51,719 nucleotides of DNA. Origin: UBA4844 sp050943255. Its GTDB lineage: Bacteria; Bacillota; Syntrophomonadia; Syntrophomonadales; Syntrophomonadaceae. Positions within the stretch are counted from its first letter, which is position 1; each line of letters starts with the position of its first letter. Below are positions 8,486 to 16,742 of this stretch, piece by piece. The notes under the pieces were generated by a model. That model saw nothing but the letters and a program-made list of their open reading frames with translations, was not told the origin of the DNA and did no database searches. The stretch is from NCBI GenBank assembly GCA_050943255.1, contig JBMNOV010000009.1:1-51719 (forward strand). Direction: 5' to 3'. A program made the position numbers and the translations under genes.

Positions 8486-8513
8486 TAAAAAATTATTAAT
8501 TGTACGCCGAATA
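8486..8513 (+). promoter_or_regulatory. candidate sigma-28 (SigD) promoter before flaG
   Basis: TAAA at 8486-8489 and GCCGAATA at 8506-8513 are 16 bases apart. The flagellar sigma factor consensus is TAAA, about 15 bases, GCCGATAA/T. The -10 octamer matches at six of eight positions. The downstream gene, flaG, is a late flagellar gene and begins at 8556, leaving a leader of roughly 35 bases with GGGGGAGG as ribosome binding site. Confidence 0.5.
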
Positions 8514-8555
8514 TCGATAATATGAATAATTATTCAATTTGGGGGAGGTACACGA

Positions 8556-8936
8556 ATGCGAATTGAGGGACAATGGTTTCCAACCGAATTTAATGCGGGC
8601 AACTTGAATTCGCAGCTGGCAAGGGTGACTAATGGCAAGGAAGGCGGTTCGGTTAATACCAAAATTGGTAGTGAAATAACGACAAAACAGCTAAATATAG
8701 ATGAGGAGAACATCAGATCTTCCGCCGATTTGCTTAACCAAGCCATGAAAATATCCAATTATCATCTGCAGTTTAAAGTACATAAAGAGAGCGGGCGGAT
8801 ACAAGTTAAGGTAATCAATTCAGAAACTCAAGAGGTTATACGTGAGATCCCTCCAGAAAAGATTCTTGAATGTTCAGCAATGATTAAGAGAAAATTAGAG
8901 GAACTTGCGGGAATATTGCTTGATAAAAAAATTTAA
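8556..8936 (+). CDS. flaG: FlaG family flagellar protein
   Basis: A 126-residue FlaG (YvyC) protein. The first 55 residues are polar and low in complexity. The conserved part is the C-terminal half, with YHLQFKVHKESGRIQVKVIN followed by SETQEVIREIPPEKILE, the hallmark of the family. FlaG influences filament length in some bacteria; its precise molecular role is not settled. GGGGGAGG at 8540-8547 is a strong ribosome binding site. It is preceded by a candidate sigma-28 promoter, which fits expression late in flagellar assembly. Confidence 0.9.
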   Translation: MRIEGQWFPTEFNAGNLNSQLARVTNGKEGGSVNTKIGSEITTKQLNIDEENIRSSADLLNQAMKISNYHLQFKVHKESGRIQVKVINSETQEVIREIPPEKILECSAMIKRKLEELAGILLDKKI

Positions 8937-9007
8937 AATTATTGTCTTTGTACTTGATTTATTTTATTTAGAAGTAAATTGATATATAAATAAACCTGGA
9001 GATGAAA

Positions 9008-9442
9008 ATGATGAATGGTAATGTCCAAATATATGAAAATTATAAGAAGGTCAATGTTCAAAGCTCAACACCGGGGAAGTTATTAATAATGCTTTTTGAA
9101 GGAGCCATAAAAAACATTGACAATGCCAAAAAGGCGATAGAATTAAAAGATATTAATACTGCCCATAACCTAATAATAAAAACTCAGAATATTGTGATTG
9201 AGTTGATAGCAAGTCTTAAAGTGGAATATGAAATCTCCAATAATCTTTTTTATCTTTATGAATACATTTATTATCAACTAGTACAGGCAAATGTCAGCAA
9301 AGATATCGGTAAACTTGATGAAATCCGGGAATTTTTAGTAGTATTTTGCGATACCTGGAATGAGGCTATTAAAAAATCAGGCACCATAATCCGTGAAAAA
9401 GCCGGAAATAACATACAACAATACTTGGATATACAAGGTTAA
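9008..9442 (+). CDS. fliS: FliS, flagellin export chaperone
   Basis: A FliS family protein of 144 residues from this start. FliS binds the C-terminus of flagellin in the cytosol and keeps it unpolymerised until export. Seen here are the family's N-terminal YENYKKVNVQSSTPGKLLIM and the following LFEGAIKNIDNAKKAIE helix, then the IELIASLKVEYEISNNLFYL segment and the final helix with VVFCDTWNEAIKK. ATG codons at 9002, 9008 and 9011 are all in frame; GGAG at 8998-9001 is best spaced for 9008. Its presence implies that flagellin is made although hag is not in the window. Confidence 0.92.
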   Translation: MMNGNVQIYENYKKVNVQSSTPGKLLIMLFEGAIKNIDNAKKAIELKDINTAHNLIIKTQNIVIELIASLKVEYEISNNLFYLYEYIYYQLVQANVSKDIGKLDEIREFLVVFCDTWNEAIKKSGTIIREKAGNNIQQYLDIQG

Positions 9443-9500
9443 AATACTTTAGGATGGCTTTGGAATTGGTTACCACAATAAATTAAAGGGAAGATTTAAT

Positions 9501-9986
9501 GTGATAAATACCCTGGTAGACAGTATTATTGATATATTTAAGGAGCAATACCAACTATATAGAATAATGGCTGATTATGCCGGTGAACAGCAGGAATTAT
9601 TAAAAAAGCCTTTTCAAGAAAGAGATTATTCCCAGGTAATGAATGTTATAATTAGGCGACAGGGGCTGCTTAAAGATCTTAATTTACTGGATAATAAGAA
9701 TAAGAACTTGCAAAAAAGGCTAACGGAAGAATTGGGTATTAATGAATTTAACTTGTGCCAGTTAAAAGCAAAAATAGCAAATGAACAATATACTATTATT
9801 GCAGAAATAGTAAACCAAATTGGAACAATACTTAATTCTATAACTAATACTGACTACCAGAGTCAGCTCTTAATGCAAGATAGATTGGACAAAGCGAATA
9901 AAACTAAAACAATAATATCTAGGAAACAAGCTAACAGTATATACCAGGAGGTTTTTAGAATTTTCCAGGAGGAACATAATCAATAA
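9501..9986 (+). CDS. FlgN/FliT-like coiled-coil protein
   Basis: A 161-residue helical protein starting at a GTG. The pattern of a long N-terminal helix (residues 1-45, with IIDIFKEQYQLYRIMADYAG), a short linker and two more helices resembles FlgN or FliT export chaperones. It occupies the position of fliT in the B. subtilis order fliD-fliS-fliT-hpf, so a chaperone for FliD or another late substrate is likely. The sequence is too divergent to name firmly. It is AT-rich with many Asn, Gln, Ile and Lys codons, like fliS next to it. Confidence 0.65.
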   Translation: MINTLVDSIIDIFKEQYQLYRIMADYAGEQQELLKKPFQERDYSQVMNVIIRRQGLLKDLNLLDNKNKNLQKRLTEELGINEFNLCQLKAKIANEQYTIIAEIVNQIGTILNSITNTDYQSQLLMQDRLDKANKTKTIISRKQANSIYQEVFRIFQEEHNQ

Positions 9987-10097
9987 AACCAGCATTTCTT
10001 GCTATTTCCAAGTTTGGTGATATAATAATAAATACGGGTAAATAGTATGTGTCAGGCTACTCCCGGTAAATTAGTAAAAAGTGAGGGATATCTTTTC

Positions 10098-10391
10098 ATG
10101 TTCGAAGACAAAATCTTAGTATGCCAGGATTGCGGTCAAAACTTCGTTTTCACCGCTGGTGAGCAGGAGTTTTACCAAGAGAAAGGCTTTGAAAACGAGC
10201 CTAAGCGTTGCCGTGAATGTAGGAGCAATCGTCGTAATAATCGAAATAATAGCACTAGGGCACCGCGTGAGATGTTTCAAGCAGTATGTGCAAAATGTGG
10301 AGTAGAAACACAAGTTCCCTTTAAACCGGTGGAAGGTAGGCCAGTTTATTGTATGGAGTGCTTTCAACAAATGAAGGAAACCGCATTATAA
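10098..10391 (+). CDS. small zinc-ribbon protein
   Basis: A 97-residue cytoplasmic protein with four CxxC-type pairs: CQDCG at residues about 9-12, CRECR at 37-40, CAKCG at 62-65 and CMEC at 83-86. Two treble-clef or ribbon folds of two pairs each are expected. A central Arg/Asn-rich linker (RSNRRNNRNNSTRAPREMF) looks suited to nucleic acid or ribosome contact. This matches the 'zinc-ribbon domain containing protein' group widespread in Firmicutes, whose function is not established. The ATG at 10098 is favoured over an upstream in-frame start at 10047 because the zinc domain begins directly after it and AGGG lies upstream. A strong terminator follows. Confidence 0.8.
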   Translation: MFEDKILVCQDCGQNFVFTAGEQEFYQEKGFENEPKRCRECRSNRRNNRNNSTRAPREMFQAVCAKCGVETQVPFKPVEGRPVYCMECFQQMKETAL

Positions 10392-10400
10392 TTAAATATA

Positions 10401-10424
10401 AAACCGGGCTTAGCCCGGTTTTTG
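10401..10424 (+). terminator. intrinsic terminator after the zinc-ribbon gene
   Basis: A perfect 9-bp stem, AAACCGGGC and GCCCGGTTT, closes a TTA loop and is followed by a short T tract. It marks the end of the flagellar transcription block and isolates hpf. Confidence 0.9.
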
Positions 10425-10728
10425 ATTAATTACAGCAGAATTAAGGGATTTCCCTCTACTTACCCGCAGGCTATTTTTCAAAAATGAGCCCCAAGCCCGC
10501 AGGATATAACTACACCAAATAAACATACCCCATTAACATACCCAATAGAAGGGCATTACATACAGGCAGGCAACTAAGGATTAGAAAATACATAACAATC
10601 AGCTTCTATTTTCCAACTAATCAGATTATGCAATTAAATTTTTGCATAATATAATAATAAAGTAATTATGGAGAATATTTTAATAGTAAAGTAAAATATA
10701 TACATAGCAACGGGAAAGGAGTGGTCCT
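10425..10728. other. gene-free stretch before hpf
   Basis: About 300 bases without a gene. It contains two copies of CCCGCAGG (around 10473 and 10496) and a very AT-rich region from about 10620 with TTGCAT at 10642-10647, which probably holds the hpf promoter. I could not place a convincing -10 at standard spacing. I see no riboswitch, tRNA or small reading frame that I can support. Confidence 0.5.
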
Positions 10729-11274
10729 ATGAAGTTTGATATCAGAGGTAAAAACATTGAACTTACTGATGCTCTAAAGGACTATACCACTAAACGTCTT
10801 TCCAAGTTGGAAAAGTATATTGATGATGTAAAAGTAGCACAGGTAGCTCTATCAGTAGGGGCGGAAGGGCACAAGGTTGAAGTTACTATACCCCTAAATG
10901 GAATAATGCTTAGGGGTGAGGAAAGTACTGAAGACATGTATAGCTCTATAGACCTGGTTGAGGAGAAACTAGAGAAACAGATTGAGAAGTATAAGACCAA
11001 ATTATACCGCAATTACCGTGGGGTTGGGTTGAAAACTGCTTTCAAAGATGAAGTACAGAAGGAGTTAAACCAGGGTAAAACAACCGAAAAATTTAATATT
11101 GTCCGCAGTAAAAGATTTGCCTTGAAGCCAATGGATGAAGAAGAGGCTATTATGCAGATGAACTTGTTAGGCCATAATTTCTTTGTATTTTTTAATTCCC
11201 GCACCGATGAGGTAAATGTTGTTTATAAACGTAAGGATAAGGGATATGGATTGATTGAGCCTGAGTTTGATTAG
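10729..11274 (+). CDS. hpf: HPF, long-form ribosome hibernation factor
   Basis: A 181-residue long-form HPF. The N-terminal domain (residues 1-100, beginning MKFDIRGKNIELTDALKDYT) binds the 30S decoding region. The C-terminal domain (about 120-178, with VVRSKRFALKPMDEEEAIMQ-like sequence and HNFFVFFNSRTDEVNVVYKR) dimerises ribosomes into inactive 100S particles. Length is typical of the long form. GGAAAGGAGTGG precedes the ATG. As in B. subtilis it lies between the flagellar genes and secA, but here it is set off by terminators on both sides and a long AT-rich leader, suggesting independent stress- or growth-phase control. Confidence 0.95.
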   Translation: MKFDIRGKNIELTDALKDYTTKRLSKLEKYIDDVKVAQVALSVGAEGHKVEVTIPLNGIMLRGEESTEDMYSSIDLVEEKLEKQIEKYKTKLYRNYRGVGLKTAFKDEVQKELNQGKTTEKFNIVRSKRFALKPMDEEEAIMQMNLLGHNFFVFFNSRTDEVNVVYKRKDKGYGLIEPEFD

Positions 11275-11332
11275 TTGAAGCGTTATAAGCAAAATGATAA
11301 TATGAAAATATTGATTTAAGTAGGTAATAGTT

Positions 11333-11360
11333 AAGAGGAACCATATGGTTCCTCTTTTTT
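11333..11360 (+). terminator. intrinsic terminator between hpf and secA
   Basis: A 24-base perfect palindrome centred on ATAT, with arms AAGAGGAACCAT and ATGGTTCCTCTT, is followed by a run of T. secA's ribosome binding site AGAGGAG follows directly, so secA probably depends on readthrough or on a promoter nearer to it that I did not find. Confidence 0.8.
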
Positions 11361-11377
11361 AGAGGAGCGAATTATTA

Positions 11378-13870
11378 ATGATTAAGGATTTTCTTAAAAA
11401 AATGCTAGATGATGATGAAAAAGAAATTAGGCGCCTGCGCCAAAAGGTAGACTTAATAAACAACCTGGAAAAAGATTACCTGTCTATGCCAGCTGAGCAA
11501 TTCCCACAGAAAACTGCTCAATTTCGACAAAGGTTAAAGCAAGGGGAAAAATTAGACGATATATTACCTGAGGCTTTTGCCCTGGTGCGGGAGGCATCAC
11601 GTCGAACCTTGGGGATGAGGCACTTTGATGTTCAGCTTATTGGAGGTATGGTTCTCCATAATGGTCGAATAGCTGAGATGAAAACGGGTGAAGGCAAGAC
11701 CCTGGTTGCTACCTTACCAGCATATCTAAATGCTTTGGAGGGAGAAGGAGTTCACATTGTTACTGTTAATGATTATTTAGCTACCCGTGATTCGGAGTGG
11801 ATGCGTCCGGTTTATGAGTATTGTGGTCTTTCGGTTGGTCTTATTGTTCACGGCTTAAGCTATGAAGAACGTAAATATGCTTATTCGTGTGATATTACAT
11901 ACGGGACTAATAATGAATTTGGCTTTGACTATTTAAGAGATAATATGGTAGTTGCTAAAGAACATATGGTTCAACGGGCTTTGCATTATGCAATTATAGA
12001 TGAAGTAGATTCCATACTAGTAGACGAGGCTCGTACACCTCTTATTATCTCTGGTGAAGGGGACAAACCTACCGACCTTTACTACCAGATAGCCAAGTTC
12101 ATACCTCGTTTAGTAAATGAGGATGATTACAAAATCGATGAAAAATCCCACCTGGTGACATTGACTGAAGAGGGTGTTCACAAGGTGGAGAAACATTTTA
12201 ATATCGATAATTTATCAGAAAATATGGAAATTGCCCATCATGTAAACCAGGGTCTTAAGGCTTATGGATTAATGAAAAGAGACCGTGATTATGTGGTTAA
12301 AGATGGCCAGGTAATAATAGTTGATGAATTTACCGGACGTCTAATGTTTGGACGCCGCTATAGTGAGGGTTTACACCAAGCCATTGAGGCCAAAGAAGGA
12401 GTGAAGATTGAAAAAGAATCACAAACCCTAGCTACTATAACTTTTCAGAATTATTTTCGTATGTTTAAAAAATTAGCTGGCATGACTGGTACTGCCAAAA
12501 CCGAGGAGGAAGAATTCCGTAAGATTTATGGCATGGATGTAGTGGTTATACCAACTCATATGCCTATGATACGAATTGACCAGCCAGATTTGATTTATCG
12601 CACTGAAAAAGGAAAATTCCAAGCAGTAGTAGAAGATATTGCAGCACGGTATAGTCAAGGCCAGCCCGTACTGGTAGGGACTATTTCCATAGAAAAGTCA
12701 GAGCTTTTAAGTGCTATGTTGAGAAAAAAAGGAATTCCTCATCAGGTTCTAAATGCCAAACATCACGAAAAGGAAGCCCAGATTATTGCGGGGGCCGGGG
12801 AAAAATGTACTGTAACTATAGCTACCAATATGGCTGGTAGAGGTACGGATATTGTTTTGGGAGAAGGGGTTAAAGAACTGGGCGGCTTGTATGTCCTGGG
12901 AACTGAGAGACACGAAGCCCGGCGTATTGATAACCAGTTGCGCGGACGTTCCGGGCGCCAGGGTGATCCCGGAGAATCCCGGTTTTATGTTTCCTTAGAA
13001 GATGATTTAATGCGCCTTTTTGGTTCTTCTACTATTGAAGGTGTTATGGATCGATTGGGCATGGATGATAGTATGCCCATCGAAAACAAGATGGTTTCCC
13101 GGGGGATTGAAAATGCCCAGAAAAAGGTAGAAAGCCGTAACTTTACGATAAGAAAGAATGTGCTTGAATACGATGATGTTATTAACCAGCAAAGAGGGGT
13201 AATTTACGGGGAACGTAAAAAGGTTCTTGATGGCGAAAATCTGAAAGCTACTATTTCCAGTATGATAGATGATGTTATAGATACAGTAGTAGACAGCTTT
13301 GCCGGCGAATCTAAATATTCTGATGACTGGGATTTATCAGGTTTAATAGGGTATGTGGAACAACACGTTCTTCCGCGCATAGACTTTACCGAAGAAGACC
13401 TTAAGGGGCTTACGCCAACCGAGGCCCAGGACTTCCTTAAGGAGCGCACCCACCGGCTATATGAGGAACGCGAAACCGAACTAGGAAGCCAGACTATGCG
13501 GGAGTTGGAAAAGGCCATTATGCTTAGAATCATTGATGATAAGTGGATGGATCATATTGATGCAATGGACCAGCTCCGTAATGGGATATCCCTCAGGGCT
13601 TATGGCCAAAAGGACCCACTGGTGGAGTATAAGTTCGAGGCATTTGAAGCATTTCAAGCTATGGTTTTTAGTATTAAGGAAGATGTGGTGCGTTACATCC
13701 TGCGGGTTAAGGTGATGCAGCAGCCTCAGGAACGAAAAACTTATGTTAATCAAGGGGATGATGATAAGAAAAAGCCAGTAAAGGTAGGAAAGAAGATAGG
13801 ACGTAATGAACCTTGTCCTTGTGGTAGTGGCAAGAAATATAAGAATTGTTGTGGAAGAGGGGTTAGTTAA
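11378..13870 (+). CDS. secA: SecA, preprotein translocase ATPase
   Basis: An 830-residue SecA, the motor that pushes unfolded preproteins through SecYEG. Walker A is MKTGEGKT at 101-108 and the DEAD-like Walker B is DEVD at 208-211. The conserved IATNMAGRGTDIVLGEGVKE region and GRSGRQGDPGESRFYVSLED of the second nucleotide-binding fold are present, as is the helical scaffold/wing region around 600-780. The C-terminus has the SEC-C zinc motif with C813, C815, C824 and C825, which binds SecB or ribosomes and lipids in relatives. The stop codon overlaps the motA start by one base. SecG, another translocase subunit, is encoded at 46628. Confidence 0.98.
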   Translation: MIKDFLKKMLDDDEKEIRRLRQKVDLINNLEKDYLSMPAEQFPQKTAQFRQRLKQGEKLDDILPEAFALVREASRRTLGMRHFDVQLIGGMVLHNGRIAEMKTGEGKTLVATLPAYLNALEGEGVHIVTVNDYLATRDSEWMRPVYEYCGLSVGLIVHGLSYEERKYAYSCDITYGTNNEFGFDYLRDNMVVAKEHMVQRALHYAIIDEVDSILVDEARTPLIISGEGDKPTDLYYQIAKFIPRLVNEDDYKIDEKSHLVTLTEEGVHKVEKHFNIDNLSENMEIAHHVNQGLKAYGLMKRDRDYVVKDGQVIIVDEFTGRLMFGRRYSEGLHQAIEAKEGVKIEKESQTLATITFQNYFRMFKKLAGMTGTAKTEEEEFRKIYGMDVVVIPTHMPMIRIDQPDLIYRTEKGKFQAVVEDIAARYSQGQPVLVGTISIEKSELLSAMLRKKGIPHQVLNAKHHEKEAQIIAGAGEKCTVTIATNMAGRGTDIVLGEGVKELGGLYVLGTERHEARRIDNQLRGRSGRQGDPGESRFYVSLEDDLMRLFGSSTIEGVMDRLGMDDSMPIENKMVSRGIENAQKKVESRNFTIRKNVLEYDDVINQQRGVIYGERKKVLDGENLKATISSMIDDVIDTVVDSFAGESKYSDDWDLSGLIGYVEQHVLPRIDFTEEDLKGLTPTEAQDFLKERTHRLYEERETELGSQTMRELEKAIMLRIIDDKWMDHIDAMDQLRNGISLRAYGQKDPLVEYKFEAFEAFQAMVFSIKEDVVRYILRVKVMQQPQERKTYVNQGDDDKKKPVKVGKKIGRNEPCPCGSGKKYKNCCGRGVS

Positions 13871-14661
13871 TGGATATAGCTACTCTGATAGGATTACTCC
13901 TTGGTTTTGGTGGACTAATAGGCGGCTTTCTGTTGGAAGGTGGGCATTTGGGAATGCTGCTGGTAGGAACTGCCGCTCTAATAGTATTTGGAGGTACCTT
14001 CGGAGCAGTAGTTTTAAGTTTTACAATGGAGGAGATAAGGACTGTTCCCTATTTTTTGAAATTAGTTTTTATTAACGATAAAATTGATTATCTTACGGTT
14101 CTTGACTCATTAACCGAGACAGCTGACAAAGCCCGTCGTGAAGGTTTGCTAAGCCTGGAGAGCCAGCTAAATGAGATAGACAACTATTTTTTGGCTCGGG
14201 GCCTGCAGCTAGTCATAGACGGAACTGATCCAGAGTTAACACGTAATATGCTGGAAATGGAAATAGAAGCCCAGGAAAAAAAAGAAAAAGTGGGTTATGA
14301 AATTTTTATGTCTGCTGGCGGTTTTGCACCTACCATGGGTATTATTGGTACGGTTATGGGGTTGGTACATGTCTTGAGTAATGTGGCTGATCCCGACAAA
14401 TTGGGTGGAGCTATTGCTGTCGCCTTTTTAGCCACTCTTTACGGGGTGGGTTCAGCCAATGTTATATATATACCTTTTGCTACTAAAATAAAAGGAAAGG
14501 CAGAAAAACGACTCATATTAATGGAAATGGTTTTAGAAGGAATCCTATCTATTCAAGCAGGAGAAAATCCGCGGGTAATTAGAGAAAAACTAATAACTTT
14601 CCTACCACTGGAAAGCCGGAAGGCTGCAGCCCAAGAGCAACTGGCCGAGGTAAGGATGTGA
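13870..14661 (+). CDS. motA: MotA, flagellar stator subunit
   Basis: A 263-residue MotA/TolQ/ExbB-type membrane protein with four hydrophobic segments, at about 4-24, 31-50, 148-170 and 180-205. The cytoplasmic loop between the second and third contains the charged torque-generating region. The conserved motif GGFAPTMGIIGTVMGLVHVL and LGGAIAVAFLATLYGVGSAN lie at the third and fourth segments; the proline-containing turn is typical of the proton- or sodium-driven stator. The ATG overlaps the last base of secA's stop, so the two are translationally coupled. motB follows after six bases. In B. subtilis motAB is elsewhere and prfB follows secA directly. Confidence 0.93.
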   Translation: MDIATLIGLLLGFGGLIGGFLLEGGHLGMLLVGTAALIVFGGTFGAVVLSFTMEEIRTVPYFLKLVFINDKIDYLTVLDSLTETADKARREGLLSLESQLNEIDNYFLARGLQLVIDGTDPELTRNMLEMEIEAQEKKEKVGYEIFMSAGGFAPTMGIIGTVMGLVHVLSNVADPDKLGGAIAVAFLATLYGVGSANVIYIPFATKIKGKAEKRLILMEMVLEGILSIQAGENPRVIREKLITFLPLESRKAAAQEQLAEVRM

Positions 14662-14667
14662 TTTGCA

Positions 14668-15474
14668 GTGAGGCGTAGGAAGAAAAGTGCAGAAAAAGAA
14701 GGTAATATGGAACGTTGGCTTATTACCTATTCCGATCTTATTACGCTCTTGATGATTTTTTTTATACTAATGTATACAATGAGCCAAGTTGACGCTCGTA
14801 AATATGCAGCAGTTGCTAACTCTCTCAGTGTGGTGCTTACTGGACAAGCTATGTCAGTACTTGATGCCCAGGGTCCTTCCATGGTACAAGGAATATCAGG
14901 ACAGCAAGCTAATGAAGGACCGGGACCGGCTCCAGCCCAGCAGGGAGAATTGGACGAAATAAAACAAATGATAAATGAATTTATCAAAACTAAAGACCAG
15001 GACACAAGCTCGGATGGAAACCAGGAAACCGCATTTACTAAACTAAGCGAAAATATAATAATATATGAACAGGAACGCGGATTGGTTGTCAGCTTTAAAG
15101 ATGCCTTGCTTTTTGCTAGTGGCTCTGACCAATTAAACCAGAATGCCAGAGTAATCATCCGGGATCTTGGTAAAAGTATGATTAATATTCCTAATTACAT
15201 TCGGGTTGAAGGTCATACTGATGATTTACCAATACATACTGGAAAATTCCCTTCCAACTGGGAACTATCAGCTCTGCGAGCCGCTAATGTAGTGCATGTG
15301 CTTAACGAAGATGCTGGTATTCCTGCTGAGCGCTTATCTATCATAGGCTATGGCGAATATCGTCCCCTGGTTCCTAATGAGGATCAAATAAGCCGGGCTA
15401 TGAATCGCAGGGTAGATATTGTTATATTGAAAAGGAAATACGATTATTTTGAAACAATAAATACTATATCGTAA
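14668..15474 (+). CDS. motB: MotB, flagellar stator anchor
   Basis: A 268-residue MotB. A short basic N-terminus is followed by one membrane segment (about 19-38) with WLITYSDLITLLMIFFILMY; D23 is the ion-carrying aspartate of the stator channel. A polar linker of about 60 residues rich in Gln, Pro and Gly precedes the OmpA-like peptidoglycan-binding domain (about 140-265). That domain has VEGHTDDLPI, NWELSALRAANVVHVL and NRRVDIVI. It starts with GTG six bases after motA. Whether the channel carries H+ or Na+ cannot be told with confidence from sequence alone. Confidence 0.93.
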   Translation: MRRRKKSAEKEGNMERWLITYSDLITLLMIFFILMYTMSQVDARKYAAVANSLSVVLTGQAMSVLDAQGPSMVQGISGQQANEGPGPAPAQQGELDEIKQMINEFIKTKDQDTSSDGNQETAFTKLSENIIIYEQERGLVVSFKDALLFASGSDQLNQNARVIIRDLGKSMINIPNYIRVEGHTDDLPIHTGKFPSNWELSALRAANVVHVLNEDAGIPAERLSIIGYGEYRPLVPNEDQISRAMNRRVDIVILKRKYDYFETINTIS

Positions 15475-15493
15475 TCTTAAAGGAGTGAAGAAT

Positions 15494-16601
15494 TTGATTG
15501 AAGATCCACAGATGGTCTGTAGGGAGATTATTCAACGCCTTCAGGAAATAAGGGTTTCTCTTTGACATAGACCAAAAAAAAGAGGAAGTTAAAGTTCTGC
15601 AAAAAAAAACTATGGAAGAAAATTTTTGGGATGACCGTCAGCAAGCCCAGCAGATTTTGAAACGGATTAGTGATCTCCAGGATAGTATTAACCAGTTTAG
15701 TATACTCTGGGAGAAAGCTGATTATTTTAATGAACTTTTGAATATAGCCCAGGAAGAAGATGAGCAGGAACTATGGAACGAAACAATAGCTGAATTAATT
15801 GAACTTAGAAAAGCATTTCGCCAGTATGAACTACAGGTACTATTTTCCGGCAGCCACGATGAACGCGATGCTATTTTATCTCTCCATGCTGGAGCTGGTG
15901 GTACTGAAGCCCAGGATTGGGTAGCGATGCTTTTGCGCATGTACACGCGTTGGGCTGAGTCATCTGGTTATACGATAGAAACTTTGGATTATCTGGCCGG
16001 GGATGAAGCTGGAGTAAAAAGTGTTACTTTTATGGTTAAGGGTAAGTTTGCTTATGGCAAACTTAAATGCGAAGAAGGTGTGCATAGGCTTATAAGGATT
16101 TCACCATTCGATGCTTCGGGAAGAAGGCATACGTCCTTTGCATCACTTGGTGTTTTACCTGAGATCATAGAGAATGTTGAGGTAAGTATTAATCAGGAAG
16201 AATTGCGTGTCGATACTTATCGCTCCGGAGGAGCTGGCGGTCAGCATGTAAACAAAACGGATTCGGCTGTGCGTATTACCCACTTGCCTACTGGGATAGT
16301 AGTGCAGTGTCAGAATGAGCGTTCCCAGCATGCCAACCGGATGGCGGCCATGAAAATTCTAACTGCTAAATTATACGAGCTGAAACAGAAGGAAGCACAA
16401 AATAATTTGCAGAACCTTAAGGGAGAATATAAAGAAATAGCCTGGGGTAGTCAGATTAGGTCATACATCCTTAATCCTTTTAGTCTTATCAAAGATCACC
16501 GGACCAACTTGGAAGAAGGTAATGTTCAGGCGGTCCTGGATGGTGATCTGGACGACTTTATATACGCCAGGCTGCAGCAATTAGCCGGTAATGGGAATTA
16601 A
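15494..16601 (+). CDS. prfB: RF2 (PrfB), peptide chain release factor 2, made by programmed +1 frameshift
   Basis: Two frames must be joined. The first starts at TTG 15494 after AGGAG and runs 23 codons to an in-frame TGA at 15563-15565. Shifting +1 at CTTTGAC gives 345 more codons to 16601, for a 368-residue RF2, close to the family's length. The downstream frame alone would lack the true N-terminus. RF2 reads UAA and UGA. The anticodon-like SPF tripeptide falls at about 203-205 and the GGQ peptidyl-hydrolysis motif at about 248-250, in RSGGAGGQHVNKTDSAVRIT. The shift is the classical RF2 autoregulation: low RF2 slows UGA reading and favours the shift. It follows motB by 19 bases. Confidence 0.95.
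15551..15566 (+). promoter_or_regulatory. prfB programmed +1 frameshift site
   Basis: The site reads AGGGTTTCTCTTTGAC: an internal Shine-Dalgarno-like AGGG, then CTT as slippery codon, then the in-frame TGA with C after it. The spacing and the CTT-TGA-C core are those of the known RF2 frameshift site (AGG-GGG-TAT-CTT-TGA-C in E. coli). Slippage of the tRNA from CUU to UUU restores the reading frame. Confidence 0.95.
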
Positions 16602-16610
16602 TTAGTGCAA

Positions 16611-16690
16611 ATCTGTGTATATCAGCAACCTTAGTAGCACCGTTAGTGTGTAGCAGTATTTTCCACAGGGGATATAATCAGTGGTTAATA
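16611..16690 (+). repeat. probable decayed relative of the intergenic elements, downstream of prfB
   Basis: TATCAGCAACCTTAGTAG at 16620-16637 matches 4108-4125 in copy A with one change in 18 bases. The bases just before it (AAATCTGTGTA) resemble AAATCAGTGTG in copy A. Paired terminal repeats are not evident, so it looks like a fragment. No gene lies in the 141 bases between prfB and the transketolase. Confidence 0.4.
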
Positions 16691-16742
16691 CAACCCCGAC
16701 GGGATTGCGGAGATATTAATTTTTTAGCAAGGAGCGCGAAAG

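Noticed and set aside
15612..16601. prfB as a truncated or frameshifted pseudogene
   Set aside because: The in-frame TGA lies in an intact RF2 frameshift site, and the joined protein has all functional motifs.
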